A stretch of 41,778 nucleotides of DNA from Mesorhizobium sp. B2-4-3 (GTDB taxonomy: Bacteria > Pseudomonadota > Alphaproteobacteria > Rhizobiales > Rhizobiaceae). Of this stretch, positions 15,583 through 24,304 are shown piece after piece; position 1 is the first letter of the stretch; each line of letters begins with the position of its first letter. The notes below the pieces were generated by a model that was not told the DNA's origin, searched no databases, and saw only the letters and a list, made by a program, of their open reading frames with translations. The position numbers and the translations under genes are program-made. Location of the stretch: the NCBI RefSeq assembly GCF_006442815.1, contig NZ_VFVL01000043.1, positions 1 through 41,778 on the forward strand, given 5' to 3'.

Positions 15583-16338
15583 TCAGCGGCCGCCGCTCAC
15601 AGTGAGGATCGCGCCCGTTATATAGGAGGCCGCGTCCGACAGAAGATAGAGAACCGCGCCAGCAACTTCGTCCGCCGTTCCGGCGCGTTTCATCGGCAGC
15701 AGATCCTGCATCCGCGCCACCCGGTCGGGCTGGCCGCCCGAGGCGTGGATTTCGGTGTCGGTGATGCCGGGACTGATCGCGTTGACGCGGATGCCTTCGA
15801 GCGCCACCTCGCGTGCCAGCCCGACGGTCATGGTGTCGATCGCGCCTTTCGAGGCGGCGTAGTCGACATATTCGCCCGGCGAGCCGAGCCGGGCCGCCGC
15901 CGAGGAGATGTTGACGATGGCGCCACCCTGGCCGCCATGCCGCGTCGACATGCGCTTCACCGCTTCGCGTGCGCAGAGGAACGAGCCGACGACGTTGATG
16001 CGCATCATGCGCTCGAGCCGCGCCACGCTCATCTCGTCGACGCGCGCCTTGGCGTCGACGATGCCGGCATTGTTGACGAAAGCGTCGAGCCGGCCAAAGG
16101 CCTGGTCCACGGCTTCGAAGATTGCGATGACGCCAGCCTCGTGGCCGACATCGCCCTTGACCGCGAACGCGTCGCCGCCAGCGCCTTTGAGTTCGGCGAC
16201 AAGAGCATCGGCAGCCGACTGGTTGGAGACGTAATTCACCGCCACGCGATAACCAGCCTCACTCGCCTGCCGGCAGATGGCCGCGCCGATGCCGCGGCTG
16301 CCGCCGGTGACCAGCAGCGTCTTCCTATCCGCGCTCAT
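15583..16338 (-). CDS. SDR-family oxidoreductase
   Basis: The 251-residue NAD(P)-dependent dehydrogenase/reductase has the classical features. The cofactor motif TGGSRGIG is at 11-18, NNAG at 89-92, catalytic Ser145/146, and the YxxxK pair Tyr160 and Lys164; the tail ends ITGAILTVSGGR. It resembles FabG-like or glucose-1-dehydrogenase-like enzymes, but the substrate cannot be deduced. The ATG at 16338 overlaps the upstream stop as ATGA. The frame continues 95 codons further but without SDR features. It lies inside the TCA operon between a secreted unknown protein and lpd, so it should be coexpressed with the 2-oxoglutarate dehydrogenase genes. Confidence 0.92.
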   Translation of the reverse strand: MSADRKTLLVTGGSRGIGAAICRQASEAGYRVAVNYVSNQSAADALVAELKGAGGDAFAVKGDVGHEAGVIAIFEAVDQAFGRLDAFVNNAGIVDAKARVDEMSVARLERMMRINVVGSFLCAREAVKRMSTRHGGQGGAIVNISSAAARLGSPGEYVDYAASKGAIDTMTVGLAREVALEGIRVNAISPGITDTEIHASGGQPDRVARMQDLLPMKRAGTADEVAGAVLYLLSDAASYITGAILTVSGGR

Positions 16339-16847
16339 TCCTGGTAGCCTTTCAGCACGAAGATATCCCACGGCACTTTCGAAAAGCCGCCGGGGCCATA
16401 AGCCGCCGACATTTCGAGCGACGGCCCGAGATCGGGAAAGATCAGGCTTTTCGGCGCGTCGGCGCCTTCGGCCGGCAGCAGGCCGATCGTGCCCTCCTCG
16501 TCGGCGCTGTAGATGACGCCTTCCCAGACCGTGCAGGCGGCAAGCTCCTCGCCGGTGACGTCGCCCGTCGGGCATTTGTACATCAGCGAGCCATGCGGCC
16601 GCGCGGCGCTGCCTTCGGTCCACATCGCGATGCCGTCGAGCACGACATTGTTGTCGAGGATCATGCGGAATGCGTTGGTGATCGTCGCCGAGGTGCCGGT
16701 CGGGGTGAAGTCGATCTCGGCGCCGCTCTGCGCCTCGCCATAGACGGCGAGCTGGATCAGGCAGGCGGCCTGGGCGCTAGAAGTCGCAGCCGTAAGCGCC
16801 AGCGACCCGGCCATCAATCCGATCATGGGCGAGGCGGCATTCGTCAT
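16335..16847 (-). CDS. Secreted protein of unknown function
   Basis: From the ATG at 16847 the product is 170 residues with a signal peptide ending near SSAQA/ACLIQL. The mature part contains three Cys (in ACLIQL, YKCPTG and AACTVW). I recognise no family; the mature sequence is acidic and could be a small periplasmic beta-rich protein. Start and upstream stop share bases (TGATG); a GTG one codon earlier is also possible. The first 18 codons resemble the start of the adjacent DUF4241 gene (MTNAASPMIGLMAGS against MANEISPMTGFVAGS), a trace of tandem duplication across the gene boundary. Confidence 0.75.
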   Translation of the reverse strand: MTNAASPMIGLMAGSLALTAATSSAQAACLIQLAVYGEAQSGAEIDFTPTGTSATITNAFRMILDNNVVLDGIAMWTEGSAARPHGSLMYKCPTGDVTGEELAACTVWEGVIYSADEEGTIGLLPAEGADAPKSLIFPDLGPSLEMSAAYGPGGFSKVPWDIFVLKGYQE

Positions 16848-17671
16848 CACTTGGCCTGGTCGCCTTCTCGGCCGTCGGCGTTTTCGAGCACGCCGAAATC
16901 GGTCATCAGGACCACCGGCTCGCCGGCCGCGTCCAGTCCCCAGAAAGACGGATAGAAGCCATCGCCCCAGCCGCTCCAGAACATCGCGACGTTGACCGGA
17001 TTGCCGGCGTCCGGATGGTGCATGACGAACCGGTCCTGGTTGGGCGCGAACTCGGCCGCCAGCACATCGTCATAATAGTTCTGATCCGGCTTGAGCTTGT
17101 CCTGCGCCGCCGACATCAGGGCCATCGCGGCCTTGTCCATGAACGAGCCGAGGCCGGCATCAACGGGATAGCCGAAGATCTCGTCGCCGTTCAGCGTCGA
17201 AACGTCCTGTCCCGGCAGAAGGGCAAGCTCCCATCGCACGGGCAAGCCGGAACGGAAGCGAAGGAACGCGGCGGCGACGCGGCCCTGCGCCTCGAACAGC
17301 GCGACCGGATAGCGCCCCGGCTTCACCTTGCGGGCCAGCGCCGGCCAGTCGTCGGTCGTGATCAGGGGATCGCAGGCGATGATCTCGCCTGTCGGCAACT
17401 CGAGCTCGCCGATCGGCGTGACGGTGATCTTGCGCTCCGCCAATTGCGCATCGGAGAGCGCAAAGATGCCGAAATTGCTGCTCGCCGTCGCCGGATCCCA
17501 GTCGGCGGCCATGGCGAGCGACGGGATAGCGGCGGAGAGGCCAAGCAGGAAGATGGTGCGCCGCAAGCCGCGTGCCGTCCGGCCGAGTTTGAGCCGTTGC
17601 AGCCGACCGCTCGTGATCGAGGCTGGCGACCCGGCCACAAATCCGGTCATGGGCGAGATTTCGTTAGCCAT
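16847..17671 (-). CDS. DUF4241 protein, secreted paralogue
   Basis: A 274-residue protein of the uncharacterised DUF4241 family. A hydrophobic segment near residues 35-56 (TIFLLGLSAAIPSLAMA, cleavage likely before ADWDP) points to export. The DUF4241 part follows: FALSDAQLAERKI, ELPTGEIIACDPLIT, RYPVALFEAQG and the closing GDGFYPSFWGLDAAGEPVVL then MTDFGVLE. It is a close paralogue of the protein encoded immediately upstream, which lacks such a clear export signal. The start chosen (ATG 17671) overlaps the upstream stop by 8 bases; the ATG at 17698 would add nine residues. The function is unknown; it sits within the TCA operon. Confidence 0.85.
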   Translation of the reverse strand: MANEISPMTGFVAGSPASITSGRLQRLKLGRTARGLRRTIFLLGLSAAIPSLAMAADWDPATASSNFGIFALSDAQLAERKITVTPIGELELPTGEIIACDPLITTDDWPALARKVKPGRYPVALFEAQGRVAAAFLRFRSGLPVRWELALLPGQDVSTLNGDEIFGYPVDAGLGSFMDKAAMALMSAAQDKLKPDQNYYDDVLAAEFAPNQDRFVMHHPDAGNPVNVAMFWSGWGDGFYPSFWGLDAAGEPVVLMTDFGVLENADGREGDQAK

Positions 17672-18398
17672 CGGCGGCCTGGTTGTTTTCGCGACCATCT
17701 GCGTTTTCGAGCACTTCGAAGTCGGTCATCAGGAGAAGTGGTTCGCCGACCGCGTCCAGGCCCCAGAAGGACCGATACGCGCCGTCGCCATAGCCAGTGT
17801 CGCACATGGCGATATTGAGCGGGTTTCCATCAATCGGACTATCCATGCCAAACCTGTCGAGAGAACACGCAACGTCGGCAAGGTAATCGTCGAGTTCCTC
17901 CGGGTCAGTCATCAGTGTCAGAACCGACTTGTCCATGAATGACGCAACCGCGTCATCGACGATAAATTCAAGAAATTCGGACTTATAGACTGGTGGGCGG
18001 TCGGGAACGAAAGTTGCCAATTCCCAGCGTGTTGGCAAGCCAGGGCCGAATCGCAAGACCGCTGCCGCAATGTGGCCCTGCGCCTGAAGCAGCGTGACCG
18101 GGTAGCGTCGTCCCGGCCTCACTTTACGGCTGAAAGCAGGCCGGCTTAGTCCGGTGATGAGCGGATCGCAGGCGACAATTTCGCCGGTCGGCAGTTCAAG
18201 CTCACCGATCGTGATGGCGGTGATCTTCCGTTCCGCCATCTCGGCGTCGCTGAGAGCGAAGACGCCCAGATTGCTTTCCGGCGGCGGATCCGATTCAATC
18301 GACTTCACCGGTGAAGCGGCAGCAACCGCAGAGGTTGGCCGAAAAGTCCGAAGCGCGCGACCCAGCGCAAACCCGAACCGCTCCACCCAGCCGCTCAT
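17664..18398 (-). CDS. DUF4241 protein, first paralogue
   Basis: A 244-residue DUF4241 protein. It shares nearly every conserved block with the gene downstream (FALSDAEMAERKI, ELPTGEIVACDPLIT, RYPVTLLQAQG, RSFWGLDAVGEPLLL then MTDFEVLENADG). The N-terminus (MSGWVERFGFALGRALRTFR) is basic and only weakly hydrophobic, so it may be cytoplasmic while its paralogue is exported (inference). It follows sucB by 16 bases on the same strand. Third-position GC is slightly lower than in neighbours, which may reflect relaxed selection or later acquisition. Function unknown. Confidence 0.83.
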   Translation of the reverse strand: MSGWVERFGFALGRALRTFRPTSAVAAASPVKSIESDPPPESNLGVFALSDAEMAERKITAITIGELELPTGEIVACDPLITGLSRPAFSRKVRPGRRYPVTLLQAQGHIAAAVLRFGPGLPTRWELATFVPDRPPVYKSEFLEFIVDDAVASFMDKSVLTLMTDPEELDDYLADVACSLDRFGMDSPIDGNPLNIAMCDTGYGDGAYRSFWGLDAVGEPLLLMTDFEVLENADGRENNQAADG

Positions 18399-18414
18399 TG
18401 CGGATCGGCTCCGA

Positions 18415-19695
18415 TCACAGATCGAGCACCAGCCGCTCGGGATCTTCCAGGCTTTCCTTGACGCGCACCAGGAAGGTCACGGCTTCCTTGCCGTCGACGA
18501 TGCGGTGATCGTAGGAGAGCGCCAGATACATCATCGGGCGGATGACGATCTGGCCGCCGACCACCACCGGCCGGTCCTGGATCTTGTGCATGCCGAGGAT
18601 GCCGGACTGCGGTGCATTGAGGATCGGCGTCGACATCAGCGAGCCATAGACACCGCCATTGGAAATCGTAAACGTTCCGCCTTGCATGTCGGCGACCGAC
18701 AGCTTGCCGTCGCGCGCGGCCACGCCCAGCCGGCCGATCTCCTTTTCGATCTCGGCGATCGACATCTGGTCGGCGTCGCGCACCACCGGCACCACCAGCC
18801 CCTTGTCGGTGCCGACGGCGACGCCGACATGAGCAAAATTCTTGTAGATGATGTCGGTGCCGTCGATCTCGGCATTGACCGCCGGGATCTCCTTCAGCGC
18901 ATGCGTCACCGCCTTGGTGAAGAAGCCCATGAAGCCGAGCTTCACGCCATGCTTCTTCTCGAACACGTCCTTGTATCTGGCCCTGAGCGCCATCACCGCG
19001 CTCATATCCACCTCGTTGAAGGTGGTAAGCATGGCAGCGGTCGACTGCGCCTCCTTCAGGCGGCGCGCGATGGTCTGGCGCAGCTTGGTCATGCGCACGC
19101 GTTCCTCGCGCGGCGCATCCTCGGTCGAGGACGGCGCCCGGGCAACGACCGGCGCCGGAGCAGCCTTCGGCGTCTCGGCCGGCTGCGACGGCGCGCCCCT
19201 GGCGATGGCGTCGAGCACGTCGCCCTTCAGTACCTGGCCGCGCTTGCCGGAGCCGGAAAGCTGGTCGACGGCGAGATTGGCCTCCGCGATCAGCTTTGCC
19301 GCGGCGGGCGCCGGCGGCATGGCGCGCGGCTCGATGGCGCCGCCGTCGCCGGCGACCTTGGCGGTCTCGGCCGCCGCCTGCTTGACCGTGGACGCGGCAT
19401 CCGGGCTGGAGGCCTGCGCCACCGCCTGCGGCTTCGTGGCCGGAGCGGCGGCCGCGCCGCCCGCTGAAATCGAGCCGAGCAGCGCCCCGACATTGACCGT
19501 CTCGCCTTCCTTGACGGCGATCTCGGCCAGCGTTCCGGCGCCCGCGGCGGGCACTTCCACCGTCACCTTGTCGGTTTCGAGCTCGACCAGGGGCTCGTCG
19601 GCGGCGATCGCGTCGCCGACCTTCTTGAACCACTTGCCGACAGTCGCCTCGGTGACGGATTCGCCGAGAGTGGGGACGCGGATTTCGGTAGCCAT
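18415..19695 (-). CDS. sucB: Dihydrolipoamide succinyltransferase, E2 of 2-oxoglutarate dehydrogenase
   Basis: Transfers the succinyl group from E1 to coenzyme A; forms the core of the complex. In the 426-residue protein the lipoyl domain spans 1-75 with the lipoylated Lys43 in ETDKVTVEV. An Ala/Pro-rich linker follows, then a short E1/E3-binding domain (about 135-170, AEANLAVDQLSGSGKRGQVL) and a second linker. The acyltransferase domain ends with the catalytic SYDHRIVDG, where His397 and Asp401 are the expected catalytic residues. It lies 61 bases after sucA in the transcription direction. Confidence 0.97.
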   Translation of the reverse strand: MATEIRVPTLGESVTEATVGKWFKKVGDAIAADEPLVELETDKVTVEVPAAGAGTLAEIAVKEGETVNVGALLGSISAGGAAAAPATKPQAVAQASSPDAASTVKQAAAETAKVAGDGGAIEPRAMPPAPAAAKLIAEANLAVDQLSGSGKRGQVLKGDVLDAIARGAPSQPAETPKAAPAPVVARAPSSTEDAPREERVRMTKLRQTIARRLKEAQSTAAMLTTFNEVDMSAVMALRARYKDVFEKKHGVKLGFMGFFTKAVTHALKEIPAVNAEIDGTDIIYKNFAHVGVAVGTDKGLVVPVVRDADQMSIAEIEKEIGRLGVAARDGKLSVADMQGGTFTISNGGVYGSLMSTPILNAPQSGILGMHKIQDRPVVVGGQIVIRPMMYLALSYDHRIVDGKEAVTFLVRVKESLEDPERLVLDL

Positions 19696-19756
19696 TGTGC
19701 CTGTCCGTTGTCTTCTTGAGGTCTGTTTCGTCAGGTCTGCTTATTCACCAAGCGCC

Positions 19757-22744
19757 CTATTCGCCGAGAGCGTCGTCGAGCAACGCGGCGAGCTGGCTGA
19801 GATGCTTCGACATCAACCCGGTCGCCGGCGAGGCCGAGGCCGGCCGTCCGGTGTAGCGCACCCGCTGATGCTTGGCGTCGATATGCGCCAGCACCCATTC
19901 GAGATAGGGATCGATGAACGACCAGGCGCCCATGTTCTTGGGCTCCTCCTGGCACCACACCATCTCGGCGTTGCGGAAGCGTGACAGCTCGGTGATCAGC
20001 GCCTTGGCGGGGAACGGATAGAGCTGTTCGACGCGCAAAAGGTAGATGTCGTTGGTGCCGCGCTTCTCGCGCTCCTCGTAGAGGTCGTAATAAACCTTGC
20101 CCGAGCACAGCACGACGCGGCGGATCTTGGAGTCCTTCACCAGCTTGATCGGCTGGTTGGCCAAGAGCTGCGCATCGTCCCACAACAGGCGGTGGAACGA
20201 GCTTTCGCCCGACATTTCCGGCAGTGTCGACACCGCCCGCTTGTGGCGCAGCAGCGACTTCGGCGTCATCAGGATCAGCGGCTTGCGGAAGTCGCGCTTC
20301 AACTGCCGGCGCAGGATATGGAAATAATTGGCCGGCGTGGTGACGTTGGCGACCTGCATGTTGTCTTCGGCGCAGAGCTGCAGGAAGCGCTCCAGCCGCG
20401 CCGACGAATGCTCCGGCCCCTGGCCCTCATAGCCATGCGGCAAGAGGCAGACGAGACCCGACATTCTGAGCCACTTGCGCTCGCCCGACGAGATGAACTG
20501 GTCGAACACGACCTGGGCGCCGTTGGCGAAGTCGCCGAACTGCGCCTCCCAGAGCGTCAGCGCCTTGGGCTCGGCCAGGCTGTAGCCATATTCGAAGCCG
20601 AGCACCGCCTCTTCCGACAGCATCGAGTTGATGACCTCGTAGCCGGCCTGCGCCGCCGACAGGTTGTTGAGCGGGATGTAGCGGTTCTCGTCGCGCTGGT
20701 CGTAAAGCACCGAGTGGCGCTGCGAGAAGGTGCCGCGCTCCGAATCCTGGCCGGAAAGCCGAATCGGATTGCCGTCGAGCAGGATGGCGCCGAAGGCCAG
20801 CGCCTCGGCCGTCGACCAGTCGATGCCTTCGCCGGATTCGATCGCCTGGCGGCGGTTTTCGAGGAAGCGCAGGATGGTCTTGTGCGCCTCGAAATCCTTC
20901 GGCACCTCGGTCAGCTTCTTGCCGATCTCCTTCAGCGTGCGCACCGGCACGGCGGTCTTGCCGCGCCGCTGTTCGTCCTGGTTGTCGGCGGTGCGCAGGC
21001 CCGACCAGGCGCCGTCCAGCCAGTCGGCCTTGTTGGGCTTGTAGTGCTGGCCGACTTCCCATTCGGCTTCCAGATGCGCGCGCCAGTCGGCCCGCATCTT
21101 GTCGACCTCGGCCTGGGTGACGTGGCCTTCGGCGATCAGCCTGTCGGCATAGACCTGCACGACGGTCTTATGGGTGCGGATGTTGCGATACATGATCGGT
21201 TGCGTGAAGGACGGCTCGTCGCCCTCATTGTGGCCGAAGCGGCGGTAGCAGAACATGTCCACCACCACCGGCTTGTGGAACTTCATGCGGAATTCGATCG
21301 CCACCTTGGTGGCGTGGACCACGGCTTCCGGATCGTCGCCGTTGACGTGGAAAATCGGCGCCTCGATCATCTTGGCCACATCCGACGGATAGGGCGAGGA
21401 GCGCGAGAAGCGCGGATTGGTGGTGAAACCGATCTGGTTGTTGATGATGAAATGCAGCGTGCCGGCGACGCGATGGCCGCGCAGGCCGGACAGGCCGAGA
21501 ATCTCGGCGATCACGCCCTGGCCGGCAAAGGCGGCGTCGCCATGCAGCAAGAGCGGCAGCACCTTGGCGCGCTCCGACAGCGGCACGACCTCGCCGCGTT
21601 CGCGGCCGGCGAACTGGTCCTGCTTGGCGCGCGCCTTGCCCATCACGACAGGGTCGACGATTTCCAGATGCGAGGGATTGGCCGTCAGCGACAAATGCAC
21701 CTTGTTGCCGTCGAACTCGCGGTCCGACGAGGCGCCGAGGTGATACTTGACGTCGCCCGAGCCTTCGACTTCGTCGGGAGCCGCCGAGCCGCCCTTGAAC
21801 TCGTGGAAGATGGCGCGGTGCGGCTTCGCCATCACCTGGGAAAGCACGTTGAGGCGGCCGCGATGCGCCATGCCGAGCACGATTTCCTTCAGGCCGAGCT
21901 GGCCGCCGCGTTTGACGATCTGCTCCAGCGCCGGGATCAGCGACTCGCTGCCATCGAGGCCGAAACGCTTGGTGCCCTTGTACTTGACGTCGATATACTG
22001 CTCGAAGCCCTCGGCCTCGACCAGCTTCGACAGGATCGCCTTCTTGCCGGTGGCGGTGAAGGTGATCTCCTTGTCGGCGCCTTCGATGCGCGCCTGGATC
22101 CATGCCTTCTCTTCCGGGTCGGAGATGTGCATGAACTCGACGCCGAGCGTCGAGCAATAGGTGCGGGTCAGGATATCCAGCATCTGCCGCACGGTGCCGA
22201 ATTCGAGGCCGAGCACATTGTCGAGGAAGATCGGCCGGTCGTAATCGGCTTCGGTGAAGCCGTAATTCTCCGGCGACAGCTCGTTATAATCCTCGAGCGG
22301 CTTGGCGATGCCGAGCGGGTCGAGATTGGCGTGCAGGTGGCCGCGCATGCGGTAGGCGCGGATCATCATGATGGCGCGCACGGAATCGCGCGTTGCCTGG
22401 TGCACATCGGCGTCGGAAAGCACGGCGCCGTTGACGACCGCCTTTCCTTTCACCTTCTTTTCGATCGCCTTCTCGACCAGCCCCCAATTGCCGTCGAGCG
22501 CCGAGACCAGCTCGCCATTGGCCGTCATCGGCCAGGAGGGCTTCGCCCAAGACGCGCCCTTGGCGTTCTTGCGGACATCGCCCGCGTCGTCCTTCAGCGC
22601 CGCGAAAAAATCCTGCCACTCGGCATCGACGGAGGCGGGATCGTCCTCATAAGCCGCGTAGAGCGCGTCGATATAGTCGGCGTTGCCGCCATAGAGGAAT
22701 GAGGTGAGCGAGAATTGGTCGTTGGCCTGATCTTGTCTTGCCAT
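19757..22744 (-). CDS. sucA: 2-oxoglutarate dehydrogenase E1 component
   Basis: Thiamine-diphosphate enzyme that decarboxylates 2-oxoglutarate and succinylates the E2 lipoyl group. At 995 residues it has normal rhizobial length. The N-terminal E2-binding peptide is visible (FLYGGNADYIDALYAAYEDDP). The substrate region MAHRGRLNVL, the thiamine-binding stretch GDAAFAGQGVIAE to HFIINNQIGFTT, and the transketolase-like segment FEYGYSLAEPKALTLWEAQFGDF are intact. The C-terminal end VRYTGRPASASPATG is characteristic. Between sucD and sucA lies a short inverted repeat (22781-22888). Confidence 0.98.
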   Translation of the reverse strand: MARQDQANDQFSLTSFLYGGNADYIDALYAAYEDDPASVDAEWQDFFAALKDDAGDVRKNAKGASWAKPSWPMTANGELVSALDGNWGLVEKAIEKKVKGKAVVNGAVLSDADVHQATRDSVRAIMMIRAYRMRGHLHANLDPLGIAKPLEDYNELSPENYGFTEADYDRPIFLDNVLGLEFGTVRQMLDILTRTYCSTLGVEFMHISDPEEKAWIQARIEGADKEITFTATGKKAILSKLVEAEGFEQYIDVKYKGTKRFGLDGSESLIPALEQIVKRGGQLGLKEIVLGMAHRGRLNVLSQVMAKPHRAIFHEFKGGSAAPDEVEGSGDVKYHLGASSDREFDGNKVHLSLTANPSHLEIVDPVVMGKARAKQDQFAGRERGEVVPLSERAKVLPLLLHGDAAFAGQGVIAEILGLSGLRGHRVAGTLHFIINNQIGFTTNPRFSRSSPYPSDVAKMIEAPIFHVNGDDPEAVVHATKVAIEFRMKFHKPVVVDMFCYRRFGHNEGDEPSFTQPIMYRNIRTHKTVVQVYADRLIAEGHVTQAEVDKMRADWRAHLEAEWEVGQHYKPNKADWLDGAWSGLRTADNQDEQRRGKTAVPVRTLKEIGKKLTEVPKDFEAHKTILRFLENRRQAIESGEGIDWSTAEALAFGAILLDGNPIRLSGQDSERGTFSQRHSVLYDQRDENRYIPLNNLSAAQAGYEVINSMLSEEAVLGFEYGYSLAEPKALTLWEAQFGDFANGAQVVFDQFISSGERKWLRMSGLVCLLPHGYEGQGPEHSSARLERFLQLCAEDNMQVANVTTPANYFHILRRQLKRDFRKPLILMTPKSLLRHKRAVSTLPEMSGESSFHRLLWDDAQLLANQPIKLVKDSKIRRVVLCSGKVYYDLYEEREKRGTNDIYLLRVEQLYPFPAKALITELSRFRNAEMVWCQEEPKNMGAWSFIDPYLEWVLAHIDAKHQRVRYTGRPASASPATGLMSKHLSQLAALLDDALGE

Positions 22745-22780
22745 TTTCGTCTGCGGAGTCTGGCTCCGTCTCCTTTCGAG

Positions 22781-22888
22781 GGGAATAGTGAGTAGTCAGT
22801 AGTGAGTAGAACGATGGAAATTTCCGCTCAGCTGCTGCTCGCCCGTTCTTCCCTGTTGACTACTGACCACTGCCTACTCACTACTGCC
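22781..22888. repeat. AGTAGTGAGTAG inverted repeat between sucD and sucA
   Basis: The left arm (about 22787-22813) reads AGTGAGTAGTCAGTAGTGAG and onward, itself two AGTAGTGAGTAG-like units. The right arm (22843-22887) is the inverse, CTACTGACCACTGCCTACTC, with a few differences. The arms are separated by about 30 bases. It lies inside the operon in the sucD-sucA gap and could stall polymerase or protect mRNA ends (inference). Confidence 0.7.
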
Positions 22889-23791
22889 TTAACCCTTGAT
22901 CGCCTCGACCAGCGTCGTGCCGAGCCGCGCCGGCGACGGCGAAACCTTGATGCCGGCCGATTCCATCGCCGCGATCTTGTCTTCCGCACCGCCCTTGCCG
23001 CCCGAGATCACCGCGCCCGCATGGCCCATGGTTCGGCCGGCCGGCGCCGTGCGCCCGGCGATGAAGCCCGCCATCGGTTTCTTGCGGCCGCGCTTGGCTT
23101 CGTCTTTGAGGAACTGCGCGGCGTCTTCCTCGGCCGAGCCGCCGATCTCGCCGATCATGATGATCGACTTGGTCTCGTCGTCGGCGAGGAACATCTCCAG
23201 CACGTCGATGAACTCGGTACCCTTGACCGGATCGCCGCCGATGCCGACCGCCGTGGTCTGGCCGAGGCCGACATTGGTGGTCTGGAAGACTGCCTCATAG
23301 GTAAGTGTTCCCGAGCGGGAAACAACGCCGACCGAGCCCTTGCGGAAGATGTTGCCGGGCATGATGCCGATCTTGCATTCGTCGGGGGTGAGCACGCCCG
23401 GGCAGTTCGGGCCGATCAGCCGCGAGGTGGAGCGGTCGAGCCGCGCCTTGACCTTGACCATGTCCATCACCGGGATGCCTTCGGTGATGCAGACGATCAG
23501 CGGGATCTCGGCCTCGATCGCCTCGATGATGGCCTCGCCCGCGCCCGCCGGCGGCACGTAGATGACCGAGGCGTTGGCGCCGGTCCTTGCCTTGCCCTCG
23601 GCCACCGTGGCGAAGATCGGCAGGCTCTCGCCCTTGGAACCGGTCCAGGTCTCGCCGCCCTTCTTGGGATGGATGCCGCCCACCATCTTGGTGCCGTGAT
23701 AGGCCAGCGCCTGCTCGGTATGGAACGTGCCGGTCTTGCCGGTCAGACCCTGGACCAGCACCTTGGTATTCTTGTCGATGAGAATGGACAT
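22889..23791 (-). CDS. sucD: Succinyl-CoA synthetase alpha subunit
   Basis: Forms the CoA-binding and phosphohistidine subunit of ADP-forming succinyl-CoA synthetase. The 300-residue protein has the CoA-binding N-terminus (VLVQGLTGKTGTFHTEQA) and the phosphorylated His257 in TMGHAGAVISGGKG. The ligase motif IGPNCPGVLTPDECKIGIMP is also present. The ATG at 23791 is preceded by AAGGG. It is separated from its partner sucC by two unrelated small genes, an unusual arrangement because sucC and sucD are normally adjacent. Confidence 0.97.
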   Translation of the reverse strand: MSILIDKNTKVLVQGLTGKTGTFHTEQALAYHGTKMVGGIHPKKGGETWTGSKGESLPIFATVAEGKARTGANASVIYVPPAGAGEAIIEAIEAEIPLIVCITEGIPVMDMVKVKARLDRSTSRLIGPNCPGVLTPDECKIGIMPGNIFRKGSVGVVSRSGTLTYEAVFQTTNVGLGQTTAVGIGGDPVKGTEFIDVLEMFLADDETKSIIMIGEIGGSAEEDAAQFLKDEAKRGRKKPMAGFIAGRTAPAGRTMGHAGAVISGGKGGAEDKIAAMESAGIKVSPSPARLGTTLVEAIKG

Positions 23792-23803
23792 CGCGGCCCT
23801 TTT

Positions 23804-24301
23804 CTAAAAACCGTTGATCGTGGAAGGCGAGACGCGCCGGTAGAGGCCGCTCACCATGTCTTGCCATGCATCGCTGCCGGCGGGCTTGAACTGAAGTTTC
23901 ATGCGGTAGGATTCTGTGCCGTCAAAACCATAGGTCACGCGGGCGGCGCCGCGCGGCGACGACCGCTCCAGCACCAGCTCATTGCCGTTCCACGTGCCCA
24001 TGGCCGGCGATATCGGCACGAACCCCATCGAATCGAACTGATGCATGGTGAGGACTTTGTTCTGCTGGTCGAAGCCGAACACATTATGCGCGCCGAACGA
24101 GACCGTGCCGTCGCGGCGCTGGCGATAGCGCTGCACCACGAACAGGCCGCCGAACTCAGCCTCGGCCTGGACGTCCGAAGTCGCCGCACCGGCATCGGTC
24201 CATTGCGTCGCCGCGACCTCTTCCTCGCCGCGCCAAGCGCCGACCAGCGCCTGCAGGCGCTGGTGACCGTCCGAGAGGGAGGAGAAGGGCGACGCGTTCA
24301 T
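23804..24301 (-). CDS. DUF1579-family protein
   Basis: A 165-residue soluble protein with the family pattern: N-terminal LSDGHQRLQALVGAWRGEEEV, then alternating beta strands (GGLFVVQRYRQRRDG, HNVFGFDQQNKVLTMHQFDS) and WNGNELVLER. This predicts a lipocalin-like or THAP4-type beta barrel. Members have no established function. It is inserted between the cupin gene (3-base gap) and sucD (12-base gap), so it must be cotranscribed with the succinyl-CoA synthetase genes. No signal peptide is present. Confidence 0.8.
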   Translation of the reverse strand: MNASPFSSLSDGHQRLQALVGAWRGEEEVAATQWTDAGAATSDVQAEAEFGGLFVVQRYRQRRDGTVSFGAHNVFGFDQQNKVLTMHQFDSMGFVPISPAMGTWNGNELVLERSSPRGAARVTYGFDGTESYRMKLQFKPAGSDAWQDMVSGLYRRVSPSTINGF

Positions 24302-24304
24302 GGC

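Noticed and set aside
20192..22702. Long plus-strand open frame antisense to sucA
   Set aside because: It mirrors the codons of the sucA gene in high-GC DNA. The predicted product is rich in Arg, Ala, Gly and His, has no domain, and sucA is unambiguous.
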